DNA of 62,919 bases from Zetaproteobacteria bacterium CG1_02_55_237. Lineage in GTDB: Bacteria > Pseudomonadota > Zetaproteobacteria > Mariprofundales > Mariprofundaceae. Each line of letters opens with the position of its first letter. Position 1 is the first letter of the stretch. Position numbers and translations under genes: made by a program. Under the pieces are notes generated by a model, which was not told where the DNA came from, searched no databases, and was given only the letters and a program-made list of their open reading frames with translations. Of this stretch, positions 17,053 to 26,750 are shown one piece after another. The stretch spans positions 1-62,919 of the forward strand of contig MNXA01000020.1 of the NCBI GenBank assembly GCA_001871195.1. The letters run 5' to 3'.

Positions 17053-18074
17053 AACAGGGCATCGGCAAACAAACTCTGCGTAACAGGTTGCCCGCGGCAT
17101 CGGATGAAAGTCTGGATGCCTTATTGTCCATGCTGCGACAGGGGGGCGGGACATCAAGCGCACCATTTACAGCTCTTTTGCAGGAAGACTGTTCCCCGGC
17201 CATGATTCAGTCGACACTCAATGAGCACAGGGATGAACTGCTCGGCGACGGGAGTCTGAATGCAGACGAGGTGCAGGCGGCCATCAGGCAATGTGATCGC
17301 CTTGGCCTGCTGTTGCTGCAGGCAGTGGCCAAAGCCTGGCAGGCAAAGGTCAGCGAACTCGAATCCCGGCTGTCGCATGCCGGCTCTGAATTAGAGAAGG
17401 CTGCTACACGTTTACGCTGGGTCAGAGAAGGTGAGGTGACCCTTTATAATTACTTTCACGAGGTGCCGATCATGGCACGCGTCGCAGTTCATAACGTGCG
17501 TGAATCCGGCTTCGGGGTTGATCGCAGCAGCGATCTGGTGCGTGTCGTGGCAGCAGGCCAGCACGGTCGCTTTGCCCACATTCGTCTGCCTGATCTGGCT
17601 TCCTGCCTGCGTCTGGAGGTGGAAAGCGTGGTCGGAAAACATGTGAATTTCCGCTATGCAGGCGCTTTTGAAACGGCGAAGGAAAGGCGGCAACATATTC
17701 GCGTGCAGTGCGGAGATGTCCTGCATATGACCTTAAGCGGTGCATCAGGCCAAATCATAGAGACTGCCGTGCGGGACATTTCCGAATCGGGCTTCGGTCT
17801 GAACATCCTGCGCGGGGGAGAAGTTTTGAACGGCGAGACCTACGCTTTTGATCTAAGTCTCCAGACAGGCGAGTTGAAAGGTTCCTGTCAGGTGCGCTGG
17901 CTGGACAGGGCTGGAGGAAAAAGCACACCGGACAAGGCCGACCATGGGCGATGCGGTGTCGAAATTGATCTGAGGCCGGCGCTGCTGCGCAGGTTGCAAA
18001 TCGAGGTATCCCAGAGAAAGAAGCGGATACTTAATGAGCTGCGGGCCCTGGGCACGCCGGACAGCCTTTCTTAA
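17049..18074 (+). CDS. PilZ-domain protein coupled to lon
   Basis: A 341-residue cytosolic protein. Residues ~90-120 form a helical, possibly coiled-coil segment. A C-terminal PilZ-like domain starts with KERRQHIRVQC (the R-x3-R side of a cyclic-di-GMP site) and continues with AVRDISESGFGL, matching the D/N-x-S-x-x-G motif. A second, weaker copy of this pattern (VAVHNVRESGFGVDRSSD) lies upstream, suggesting a tandem PilZ or YcgR-N-like arrangement. It starts with GTG inside the lon stop (GTGA), so translation is coupled to lon. Confidence 0.75.
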   Translation: MKQGIGKQTLRNRLPAASDESLDALLSMLRQGGGTSSAPFTALLQEDCSPAMIQSTLNEHRDELLGDGSLNADEVQAAIRQCDRLGLLLLQAVAKAWQAKVSELESRLSHAGSELEKAATRLRWVREGEVTLYNYFHEVPIMARVAVHNVRESGFGVDRSSDLVRVVAAGQHGRFAHIRLPDLASCLRLEVESVVGKHVNFRYAGAFETAKERRQHIRVQCGDVLHMTLSGASGQIIETAVRDISESGFGLNILRGGEVLNGETYAFDLSLQTGELKGSCQVRWLDRAGGKSTPDKADHGRCGVEIDLRPALLRRLQIEVSQRKKRILNELRALGTPDSLS

Positions 18075-18099
18075 AGCGGAGAGCAGGCGTCGGAAAGCT

Positions 18100-19446
18100 T
18101 CAGGAAAGCGGAAGCCCGATGTCTACCGACAGGCCGCCATCGGGGGCATGCGATGCACGAATGCTTCCGCCGTGCAGCTCGACTACCTGCCGGGCGATGG
18201 CCAGTCCAAGGCCGTAGCCGCCGCTGTTGCGTGAGCGTGATGCTTCGACACGGAAAAAAGGCTCAAAAAGATTGGCCAGTGCATCATCCGGCACGCCGGG
18301 GCCGTGGTCGCGCACAGTGATTCTCACCTCACCCTTCAGGCAACGCATATCAATAGCAACGGCTGTGCCCTCATCCGTATGGCGCACGGCATTGCGCACC
18401 ACATTGTCCAGTGCTCGTCCCAGCCATAAGCGATCGCCAGCCAGCTGGCATGCTTCAAGTGTCCCTGTCTGTACAAGTTTAGCGGCTGCCTCAGCCTCAA
18501 AAGCCGCATCAGCGGCGACCTCGCGCAGCAGGGCGGTAAGATCCAGTAGCTTCATTTCGCTTGCAATGGCGCCCTGTTCGAAACGGGCCAGCGTCAGAAC
18601 CTCACCGATCAGCGCATTCAAGCGCTCCGCTTCCAGCCCGATGCGCGATAATTCTTCCTCCGCCTTGTCGCCGGCGGCATTGCGCGCCAGCTCCAGAGCC
18701 ACGCTCAGGCGGGCCAGCGGTGAGCGCAGTTCGTGCGACACATCGCGCAGCAACTGCTTGTGACTGGCCATCAACCCCTCCAGCTGCCTGGCCATGGTAT
18801 CGAAGCTGCGCGCCAGCTCACCCAATTCGTCGCCACGTGCAGCCAGACCTTGCGGCGCGCGCGTATCCATGCGACCGCTACCCAGCAGTGCTGCGCTTTG
18901 CTGCAGCTGGCGTATCGGTCGGGTGAACATGCGGGTAAGCAGCCAGCTGACCAGAAGGATGGCAAGCAGGCCCAGCAGCAGTCGGAAGATCAGCGTGTAC
19001 TGCCGGTTCTGCTGCATGGCATCGGGAGCAATGCGACTGTTGGCTACCCAGAAGTAGCGGCCTTGCGCCGTGGTAACGGGCACCACGGCCAGCATATGCG
19101 GCGGTTGCACCAGCTGTAGGGCTCGCTGTTGCGCAACGGCATCCGCGATAAGTGCTGACAAGCCCGGGGGGAGTTTACGGTTAAGAATATCGTGCCCTTC
19201 GCTGTCGAGCAGGGAGCCCCGGAAATGCTGTTGCTGCATACTATTGCGCAGCCAGCGACGCAGCGCGTCGGGGCCTTCCTCAACATACAGATTGGCAGCG
19301 GTCTCGGCATATCCGGAAAGTTGCGCAAGGCGTATGTCGGTCTGCCGGGTTTCCAGCAGCCAGCGCTGGCTGAACCATGACGACGCTGTGGCAATAGCCG
19401 ACAGGCTGAGCAGCAGGGCGAAAAAAAGCTTCCAGAACAGGCTCAT
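18100..19446 (-). CDS. Sensor histidine kinase, CpxA-like
   Basis: A 448-residue inner-membrane kinase: TM1 about 5-25, a ~125-residue periplasmic sensor, TM2 about 150-172, HAMP about 172-225, dimerisation helix with the phosphoacceptor His238 in DVSHELRSPLARL, and a C-terminal ATPase domain with N box NAVRHT, G1 DHGPGVPDD and G2 GYGLGLAIAR. The start is 4 bases after the regulator's stop. The CpxA assignment rests on architecture plus the divergent Spy/CpxP-like gene; a different envelope signal is possible. Confidence 0.85.
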   Translation of the reverse strand: MSLFWKLFFALLLSLSAIATASSWFSQRWLLETRQTDIRLAQLSGYAETAANLYVEEGPDALRRWLRNSMQQQHFRGSLLDSEGHDILNRKLPPGLSALIADAVAQQRALQLVQPPHMLAVVPVTTAQGRYFWVANSRIAPDAMQQNRQYTLIFRLLLGLLAILLVSWLLTRMFTRPIRQLQQSAALLGSGRMDTRAPQGLAARGDELGELARSFDTMARQLEGLMASHKQLLRDVSHELRSPLARLSVALELARNAAGDKAEEELSRIGLEAERLNALIGEVLTLARFEQGAIASEMKLLDLTALLREVAADAAFEAEAAAKLVQTGTLEACQLAGDRLWLGRALDNVVRNAVRHTDEGTAVAIDMRCLKGEVRITVRDHGPGVPDDALANLFEPFFRVEASRSRNSGGYGLGLAIARQVVELHGGSIRASHAPDGGLSVDIGLPLS

Positions 19447-19450
19447 TGCG

Positions 19451-20149
19451 CTAGTCCAGCGCCAGCAGCCAGCCGACACTGCGCACCGTCTTGATGCGCG
19501 CCTCGCCGTTATCCAGCGGAGCCAGCTTTTTGCGGATGCGACCGATATGCACATCCAGCGTGCGATCGAAGGGGCCGTGCCGCTTGCCCAGCGCCTGCTC
19601 GGTGAGGGCGTTCTTTTCCACCACCTCGCCGGCATGGCTGAGCAGCACGCTTAATATATTGTATTCGCTGCTGGTCAGGACAAGCTCGCTGCCGTTCTCC
19701 ATGATGCGACGGGATTGCGGATGCCATTCAAAGGATGCGATGTGCTGTACCTGATGGCTGTCTTCGGCCTTTGCCCCCTCCGGACTGCCGGCCTCGGAGC
19801 GGCGCAACACGGCGCGGATGCGGGCGGCCAGTTCGCGCGGATTGCACGGCTTGGCAATATAATCGTCAGCTCCGAGCTCCAGACCGATGATGCGGTCCAT
19901 CTCCTCGCCGCGCGCTGTCAGCATGATGACCGGCAGGCGCGAGAAGGCGCGCAGTTCGCGCAACACATCCATACCGTTCTTGCCCGGCATCATCACATCG
20001 ATCACCGCCAGATCGAACACCTCGCTGCGCATGCGTTCGAGCCCGGAAGCTCCCTCGGCTGCGGTATCCACGGAAAAGCCCTCGTGCCCCAGAAAACGGC
20101 GCATCAGGTCGGTGAGTTCGATATCGTCATCAATCAGCAGGATGTTCAT
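19451..20149 (-). CDS. OmpR-family response regulator, CpxR-like
   Basis: A 232-residue regulator with a receiver domain (1-115; acidic pocket DDD at 7-9, phosphorylated Asp51 in AVIDVMMPG, Lys in YIAKP) and a winged-helix DNA-binding domain (about 135-230, with TSSEYNILSVLLSHAGEVV and DVHIGRIRKKL). It is the partner of the downstream kinase, with which it is co-transcribed. It diverges from a Spy/CpxP-like gene that it probably regulates. Confidence 0.9.
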   Translation of the reverse strand: MNILLIDDDIELTDLMRRFLGHEGFSVDTAAEGASGLERMRSEVFDLAVIDVMMPGKNGMDVLRELRAFSRLPVIMLTARGEEMDRIIGLELGADDYIAKPCNPRELAARIRAVLRRSEAGSPEGAKAEDSHQVQHIASFEWHPQSRRIMENGSELVLTSSEYNILSVLLSHAGEVVEKNALTEQALGKRHGPFDRTLDVHIGRIRKKLAPLDNGEARIKTVRSVGWLLALD

Positions 20150-20210
20150 GGCCTTATCCTGCCATGAAATGTATGCTGTAGAATATCCTGCGGCGAAAGC
20201 ATGGACGACT

Positions 20211-20226
20211 TTTACACGTTTGTTAC
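20211..20226. promoter_or_regulatory. CpxR-box-like direct repeat
   Basis: TTTAC (20211-20215) and GTTAC (20222-20226) are spaced by 6 bases, close to the reverse complement of the E. coli CpxR site GTAAA-N5-GTAAA. It lies in the 185-base divergent region between the response regulator gene and the Spy/CpxP-like gene. One base of ten deviates; the assignment also rests on context. Confidence 0.4.
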
Positions 20227-20334
20227 AATGTTTTTCGCTTTGCTTGCAGTATCAACGCACTTGTTTGCATGCTCCCTGTCAGGCTTCGTTGTGTACGGCG
20301 CAGATATGCCGAATCGATTAGGAAGGAGATCACC

Positions 20335-20889
20335 ATGAATAAATCACTGATTGCAGCAGGATTGCTTATTGCCACATCGCTGGCAGTTCCCGCTTTTGCC
20401 TGCCCGGCAGGAGGGCAGTGCAACGGACAAGCCGGGGCTCAGGGCATGCAGCAGGGCATGCAACGCATGACCACGGATTTGAATCTGAGCGCAGAGCAGC
20501 AGGAGCAGGTCAAAAAGATTCATAACGACTCGCGTGAAACGATGAAAGCCATGCGCGATGCCATGCTGGCCAACCGCGATGCCATGCAGAAGCTTGATCC
20601 GGCGGCCAAGGATTACACAGCCAGGGCGGACAAACTGGCCGAAGAAAAGGGTACGCTGGTTGAGGCGATGATGAAGGAAAATGCCCGGGTGCGCGCCGAG
20701 ATGTCTGCTGTTCTGACCCCTGAACAGCGGGCCAAGGCAGCGCAGCTGCGCAAGGAGCGCAAAGCAAAACGGGATGCAAAGAAGGGTGAGCGTCGTGGTG
20801 ACTGGGGCAAAGGACGCGGCGGCCCGGATGGCCGGGGGCCGGGAAATGGCCCCGGAAAATGCACGGGGGATTGCCCTCAAAACAAGTAA
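20335..20889 (+). CDS. Spy/CpxP-like periplasmic protein
   Basis: A 184-residue exported protein: signal peptide 1-22 ending in PAFA, then a long helical body with two LTxxQ-type motifs (LNLSAEQQEQ near 48 and LTPEQRAKAAQ near 128), as in Spy/CpxP. CpxP inhibits CpxA and presents misfolded proteins; Spy is a chaperone. The C-terminus is a basic, glycine-rich tail (about 140-184) with an isolated cysteine pair, unlike E. coli CpxP. ATG 20335 follows a strong GGAAGGAG. A terminator follows. Confidence 0.8.
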   Translation: MNKSLIAAGLLIATSLAVPAFACPAGGQCNGQAGAQGMQQGMQRMTTDLNLSAEQQEQVKKIHNDSRETMKAMRDAMLANRDAMQKLDPAAKDYTARADKLAEEKGTLVEAMMKENARVRAEMSAVLTPEQRAKAAQLRKERKAKRDAKKGERRGDWGKGRGGPDGRGPGNGPGKCTGDCPQNK

Positions 20890-20912
20890 GACGCGACCCG
20901 TCTGAGTAGAAC

Positions 20913-20948
20913 AACGCCTGCCGATCCTCCCCGGCAGGCGTTTTTTTT
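20913..20948 (+). terminator. Rho-independent terminator
   Basis: The stem CGCCTGCCG (20915-20923) pairs with CGGCAGGCG (20932-20940), followed by eight T. It ends the Spy/CpxP-like transcript. Confidence 0.92.
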
Positions 20949-20995
20949 CTTGTTTGGCTTTGGCTGTCCGGCCTGATCCGGCGTAGGCTGCGGCG

Positions 20996-22918
<1,923 letters not shown>

Positions 22919-22981
22919 CACAGCAGAGATATTTGGCGCGTAAGCATGCGCCCCCTTCAGAAAACAGATAACGCGAATTGT

Positions 22982-22990
22982 TGCTATAAT
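22982..22990 (+). promoter_or_regulatory. Extended -10 promoter of the YbaK-domain gene
   Basis: TGCTATAAT at 22982-22990 is a perfect -10 with the extended TGn element. No good -35 is present at 17 bases upstream, as usual for extended -10 promoters. The predicted start is near 22997, 20 bases before the ATG at 23017. Confidence 0.5.
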
Positions 22991-23016
22991 GAACGGGTGA
23001 ATACAGGAGAGTTGTT

Positions 23017-23481
23017 ATGGCTATTTCCAATACACTCAGACGTTATCTCGACAGTTCAGGCATAGCTTACGAAACCGTTAAACACCCCTTCTCCACATCC
23101 AGTCAGAAAATTGCAGAGGTGGCGCATGTTTCCGGTCTGCGCCTGGCCAAGGGCGTGTTGCTGCGCGACGGGCTTGGATACCTGCTGGCAGTGCTTCCTT
23201 CCCCACTGCATGTGGAGCTTGATACACTCAATGAACTGTTTGATCGGGATTTCGAGCTGGTGGAGGAAGAGGAGATAGCCCAGCTCTTCCCCGACTGCGA
23301 TGTCGGGGCAATTCCTCCCATTGGTGTTGCCTACGAGATTGAGGTCGTGCTTGATATCCGCCTGTGTGATGAGCCTGATATCTACTTTGAAGCGGGCGAT
23401 CATGTGGAACTGATCCGGGTTGGCGGCACCGATTTCCAGACCCTGCTGCGCGGCGCCAGACAGCTCCGTTTTGCCCATTAG
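23017..23481 (+). CDS. YbaK/aminoacyl-tRNA deacylase-domain protein
   Basis: A 154-residue protein of the YbaK/ProX superfamily, whose members hydrolyse mischarged aminoacyl-tRNAs in trans. Visible features: YETVKHPFSTSSQKIAEVAH at the N-terminus, LAKGVLLRDG with the conserved Lys, and the late glycine segment DVGAIPPIGVAY, as in deacylases. It may be specific for Cys- or Ala-tRNA-Pro, which cannot be told here. AGGAGA lies before ATG 23017. Confidence 0.75.
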   Translation: MAISNTLRRYLDSSGIAYETVKHPFSTSSQKIAEVAHVSGLRLAKGVLLRDGLGYLLAVLPSPLHVELDTLNELFDRDFELVEEEEIAQLFPDCDVGAIPPIGVAYEIEVVLDIRLCDEPDIYFEAGDHVELIRVGGTDFQTLLRGARQLRFAH

Positions 23482-23567
23482 ACTTTAAGCATAAGGGATG
23501 ACCGGCTCGGGCTGGCCAGCATGTTTAATCTCTGGGCTCTCCCCACCTTCTGTGCTGGGATTGGGCC

Positions 23568-24002
23568 ATGAATTTCCGTGACAAGCCGCTTGATGAATTG
23601 AGTGATGATGAATGGGAGCTGTTGTGCGACGGATGCGGGCTTTGTTGCATGCACAAGTTTGAGGATGAGGACACGGGCGAGATGCTGTACACCAATGTCG
23701 CCTGCCGCTTATTCGATCCCGAGACCTGCCGCTGTACGGGTTATGCGCAAAGGGTCGAGCAGGTTCCCGAATGTATGCAAATCCGGCACTTCACGTCTGA
23801 GCAGTTCAGCTGGCTTCCGGCCAGCTGCGCCTATCGCCTGCGTTTTGAGGGTAAGCCATTGTTCGACTGGCATCCGCTGTTGTCCGGAGATATGGCGTCG
23901 GTGCATAGCGCGGGGATTTCGATGTTGGGCCGATGCGTACCCGAGTGTGAGGTGGATGAAGATGATCTGCCGCTGCACATTATCGATCCTGCCGACCATT
24001 AA
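23568..24002 (+). CDS. YcgN-family cysteine-cluster protein (UPF0260)
   Basis: A 144-residue cytosolic protein with an N-terminal CDGCGLCC metal-binding motif (residues ~22-29) and more conserved cysteines in VACRLFDPETCRC, PECMQ, PASCAYR and RCVPEC. This is the YkgJ/UPF0260 zinc- or iron-cluster fold; the function is not established. The length and full run of cysteines match YcgN. It converges with the HDOD operon. Confidence 0.85.
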   Translation: MNFRDKPLDELSDDEWELLCDGCGLCCMHKFEDEDTGEMLYTNVACRLFDPETCRCTGYAQRVEQVPECMQIRHFTSEQFSWLPASCAYRLRFEGKPLFDWHPLLSGDMASVHSAGISMLGRCVPECEVDEDDLPLHIIDPADH

Positions 24003-24041
24003 TCAAAATCATTTACCATAGCGCTGCCCCAGGGGTTTTCC

Positions 24042-25013
24042 CTACATGTCCGCGGAATAGACCTTCCACAGGGCTTTGCCCACCTTCTGACTATCACTGA
24101 GCCCGCTTAGCGTGGTCTTGGGCAGGAGATACTCCCAGGAAGCATGCGGCAGTGTCTTGCAGGGGTTGCCGCCGGGGAACTTCAGATGGATGGCCAGCAG
24201 GTCGGCGAGGTAGACGGCGAACACCTCGCGGCGTACATCCTCAGGCACGTTTTCTGCCTCGTCGAAGGCTGGATCATGATGGTGGTGAATGGCCTTGATC
24301 AGTTGTTCAGGAAGTTCCCATGCCTGAGCCAGCATAACACCAGCCTCGATATGGGAGCAGCCGGCCACCTCGGACTCCCAGCGCAGAAAGCCGCGTTGTG
24401 TGAGGAGCTCCGTGGAGGGTTCGCTCTGTGATGTCTTGAGCACATGGTTAAGCAACATCCGCCCCAAATCGTGCAGAAGCCCCAGTGTTGCGGCTTCGCC
24501 TGCATGGCATTGCGGCACATCCCGGGCGATGATTTCGGCCAGCGCCGAGACGGCCATGGCATGTCGCCAGAGTCCCTGCTGCTCGAAGAATGCAGGCCTT
24601 TGAAATAGCGCGACATCCAGACAATGACGGGTGGCAACGCTGCGCACCAGATTGCTTCCCAGATGGGTTACAGCCCGTTCCACATCAACGATCGGTTTAA
24701 GTAGTCCGTAGGCGGGCGAATTGGCCACGCGAATGATCACGGCGGAGAGGGCTGTGTCCTGGGCGATGATACGGCCGATGTCGCGCAGTGATGCGTGTCC
24801 GGCAAAGGCTGCCTGTATTTCATGCCAGACCCATGATGGCTTGGGCATGCTGGCAAGGCTGTGATGCAGGTGCTCAAGGGCCTCCTTGTTGGCTGGCTCG
24901 GGCCTGATGCAGGGAGCGGCAACACCTTCTCCCTCATCCAGCGGGAGGTCGAAAGGCTGATGCGTGGCCTTCCCCTTTTGACCGTTCATGACTGCGCTTA
25001 TCCATGATCTCAT
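24042..25013 (-). CDS. HDOD-domain protein 1
   Basis: A 323-residue cytosolic protein. The HDOD domain spans about 50-260: LPKPSWVWHEIQAAF, ALSAVIIRVANSPAYG and LGLLHDLGRMLL, which keeps the His-Asp pair. HDOD proteins are non-enzymatic or weak HD relatives in two-component and cyclic-nucleotide signalling. ATG 25013 has AAGGGG upstream; 24989 is the alternative. It is the last gene of a four-gene minus-strand operon that starts with a GspE/PilB-like ATPase. Confidence 0.82.
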   Translation of the reverse strand: MRSWISAVMNGQKGKATHQPFDLPLDEGEGVAAPCIRPEPANKEALEHLHHSLASMPKPSWVWHEIQAAFAGHASLRDIGRIIAQDTALSAVIIRVANSPAYGLLKPIVDVERAVTHLGSNLVRSVATRHCLDVALFQRPAFFEQQGLWRHAMAVSALAEIIARDVPQCHAGEAATLGLLHDLGRMLLNHVLKTSQSEPSTELLTQRGFLRWESEVAGCSHIEAGVMLAQAWELPEQLIKAIHHHHDPAFDEAENVPEDVRREVFAVYLADLLAIHLKFPGGNPCKTLPHASWEYLLPKTTLSGLSDSQKVGKALWKVYSADM

Positions 25014-25049
25014 GCCTGTACCCCTTGCGATGGGTTCTGTCTGCGCAGT

Positions 25050-25907
25050 TCAACCGCCATTAAAGGCCTGCTGCATTTCTTCGAGGCTGTCATCCAGCTC
25101 GATTTCGATGGCTGCGATATGCGATTCGCTGATGCCCAGGCGCTTGATGGCACGACACTGCAGTGGATCGACATCCTCGGGCGCCGCATCAAGCAGCGGC
25201 TCATGGCCCAGATGCTGGGTGATGTAGCTGGCGGCATCGACAAAATCAATCAGCTTGTCGCGCGGCCGGTCATCCGATTCGATGCCCTGATGCAGGATTA
25301 CCTGTGAGAAGATGTCGGGAAGGTTCCAGTAGTGGAACAGGCGCGCCCCCATTTCGCGGTGTAGTTTTTGCAATATCTCGATGCGCCGGCTTGTATCGCA
25401 GGCCATCATGTCGTCCGGTACGGCACAAATGACGGTCGGCACGCCAATCTTGTGCAACAGGCCGGTGATAAAAGCATCTTCCGGAGACACCTGCGGGATC
25501 ATCTGGGCCAGATGCTGGGCAGCCACGGCGACGGCCAGCGAATGGTTGAAGTTGCGCCGGATGGCATCCTGCAACTCGGGTTGCTTCACCTGCATATACA
25601 GGCTGCTGGCAATAGCCATCAGCAATTGCAGCACCTGGCGGGAACCGATGCGCTGGATGGCCATAGGCAGGTTGCGTATCTCGTTGCGCGAGGGATTGAA
25701 GCGGGGGCTATTGGCAATGCGCAACACGGCGGCGGAGAAGGCGGGGCTCTCGGCAATGGCTTTAGCGATGTCGGTGCTTCCCTTGCGATCGTCGGCGATG
25801 ATGTTGCGCACCTTCAGCACGGCATCTGGCAACACAGGCAGCCGGGCTTCCCCGGCATTGAATTTCTGCCTTATGCGGGCGGCGATTTCGTCAGCATTTG
25901 CACTCAT
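25050..25907 (-). CDS. HDOD-domain protein 2
   Basis: A 285-residue HDOD protein, clearly paralogous to the next gene upstream. Shared blocks include LPDAVLKV, a VLRIANSP-type helix, AIQRIGS, HREMGARLFHYWNLP and GIESDDRPR. The position of the HD motif reads LLHKIG, so the Asp is replaced by Lys, arguing against hydrolase activity and for a scaffold role. It follows HDOD protein 3 by 9 bases. Confidence 0.82.
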   Translation of the reverse strand: MSANADEIAARIRQKFNAGEARLPVLPDAVLKVRNIIADDRKGSTDIAKAIAESPAFSAAVLRIANSPRFNPSRNEIRNLPMAIQRIGSRQVLQLLMAIASSLYMQVKQPELQDAIRRNFNHSLAVAVAAQHLAQMIPQVSPEDAFITGLLHKIGVPTVICAVPDDMMACDTSRRIEILQKLHREMGARLFHYWNLPDIFSQVILHQGIESDDRPRDKLIDFVDAASYITQHLGHEPLLDAAPEDVDPLQCRAIKRLGISESHIAAIEIELDDSLEEMQQAFNGG

Positions 25908-25916
25908 TTTACCACC

Positions 25917-26750
25917 TCATGCGGCAAAGACCTGTCGCAACGTTTCAATCTGGTCTTCGATATCCATGACAATACCGGTCAACTGGGTTTGGGTCAGGCG
26001 CAGCCGCTGTGCAGCCGGATGTGCGGCAATGTTCGCCTCTGTGTCATTCTCCAGGCTTTGTACGATGGCATCGGCGACATCAACGCAGTCGAGCATGCTC
26101 AGCCGCGGTCGATCGGAGGATTCAATGCCATGGTGCTGTGCTACAAGAATAAAATCTTCCGGTAGCGACCACTTATGCAGCAGGCGCGCGCCCATTTCGC
26201 GGTGAAACATGGTGATGAGGTTTTCGCGTTCGACGGAGGATGCTTTTTGCAGCTCATCGGGGACGAGTATCACCAGCACATCGATTCCCTGATCGTGCAG
26301 CAATGCGGCCATGAACGTGTCGGCTGGATTGGCCGCCCGGCTGATGTGTGCGACCTGCTCTGCTGCTGCCGCTGCGAGCAGGGCATGATCCTGGGTGGCC
26401 TGGATGATTTTGCGCAGTTCGGGCTGACGGACATTGAAAAGCATGCGACTGGTCACGCTGATCAGCAGTTTCAGTATGGAATTGGTGCCGATGCGCTGGA
26501 TGGCCGTGTTCATACTGCGAATCTCGTGGCCGGTGTTGTTGAAGTAGCTGCTGTTGGCCATGCGCATCACCACCGTGGCAAAGGCACTGTCCTGGGTCAG
26601 GATGTCCGAGATATCCTTAATCGCATAGTTATCGCTGGCCATCAGTTGCTGTACCTTGATAACGGTGTCGGGCAGCGAAGGGAGTTTGATATTGTCTCCA
26701 TTCAGCTTCTTCCTTATTTCTTGCGCCAATCCTTGCTGGATACCGGTCAT
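25917..26750 (-). CDS. HDOD-domain protein 3
   Basis: A 277-residue HDOD protein: LPSLPDTVIKVQQL (near 20), FATVVMRMANSSYF, TAIQRIGTNSI, ALLHDQG and HREMGARLLHKWSLPEDF. It is a tandem duplicate of HDOD protein 2. Its ATG overlaps the TGA of the upstream GspE/PilB-like gene by four bases, so the two are translationally coupled and probably work together. Confidence 0.82.
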   Translation of the reverse strand: MTGIQQGLAQEIRKKLNGDNIKLPSLPDTVIKVQQLMASDNYAIKDISDILTQDSAFATVVMRMANSSYFNNTGHEIRSMNTAIQRIGTNSILKLLISVTSRMLFNVRQPELRKIIQATQDHALLAAAAAEQVAHISRAANPADTFMAALLHDQGIDVLVILVPDELQKASSVERENLITMFHREMGARLLHKWSLPEDFILVAQHHGIESSDRPRLSMLDCVDVADAIVQSLENDTEANIAAHPAAQRLRLTQTQLTGIVMDIEDQIETLRQVFAA

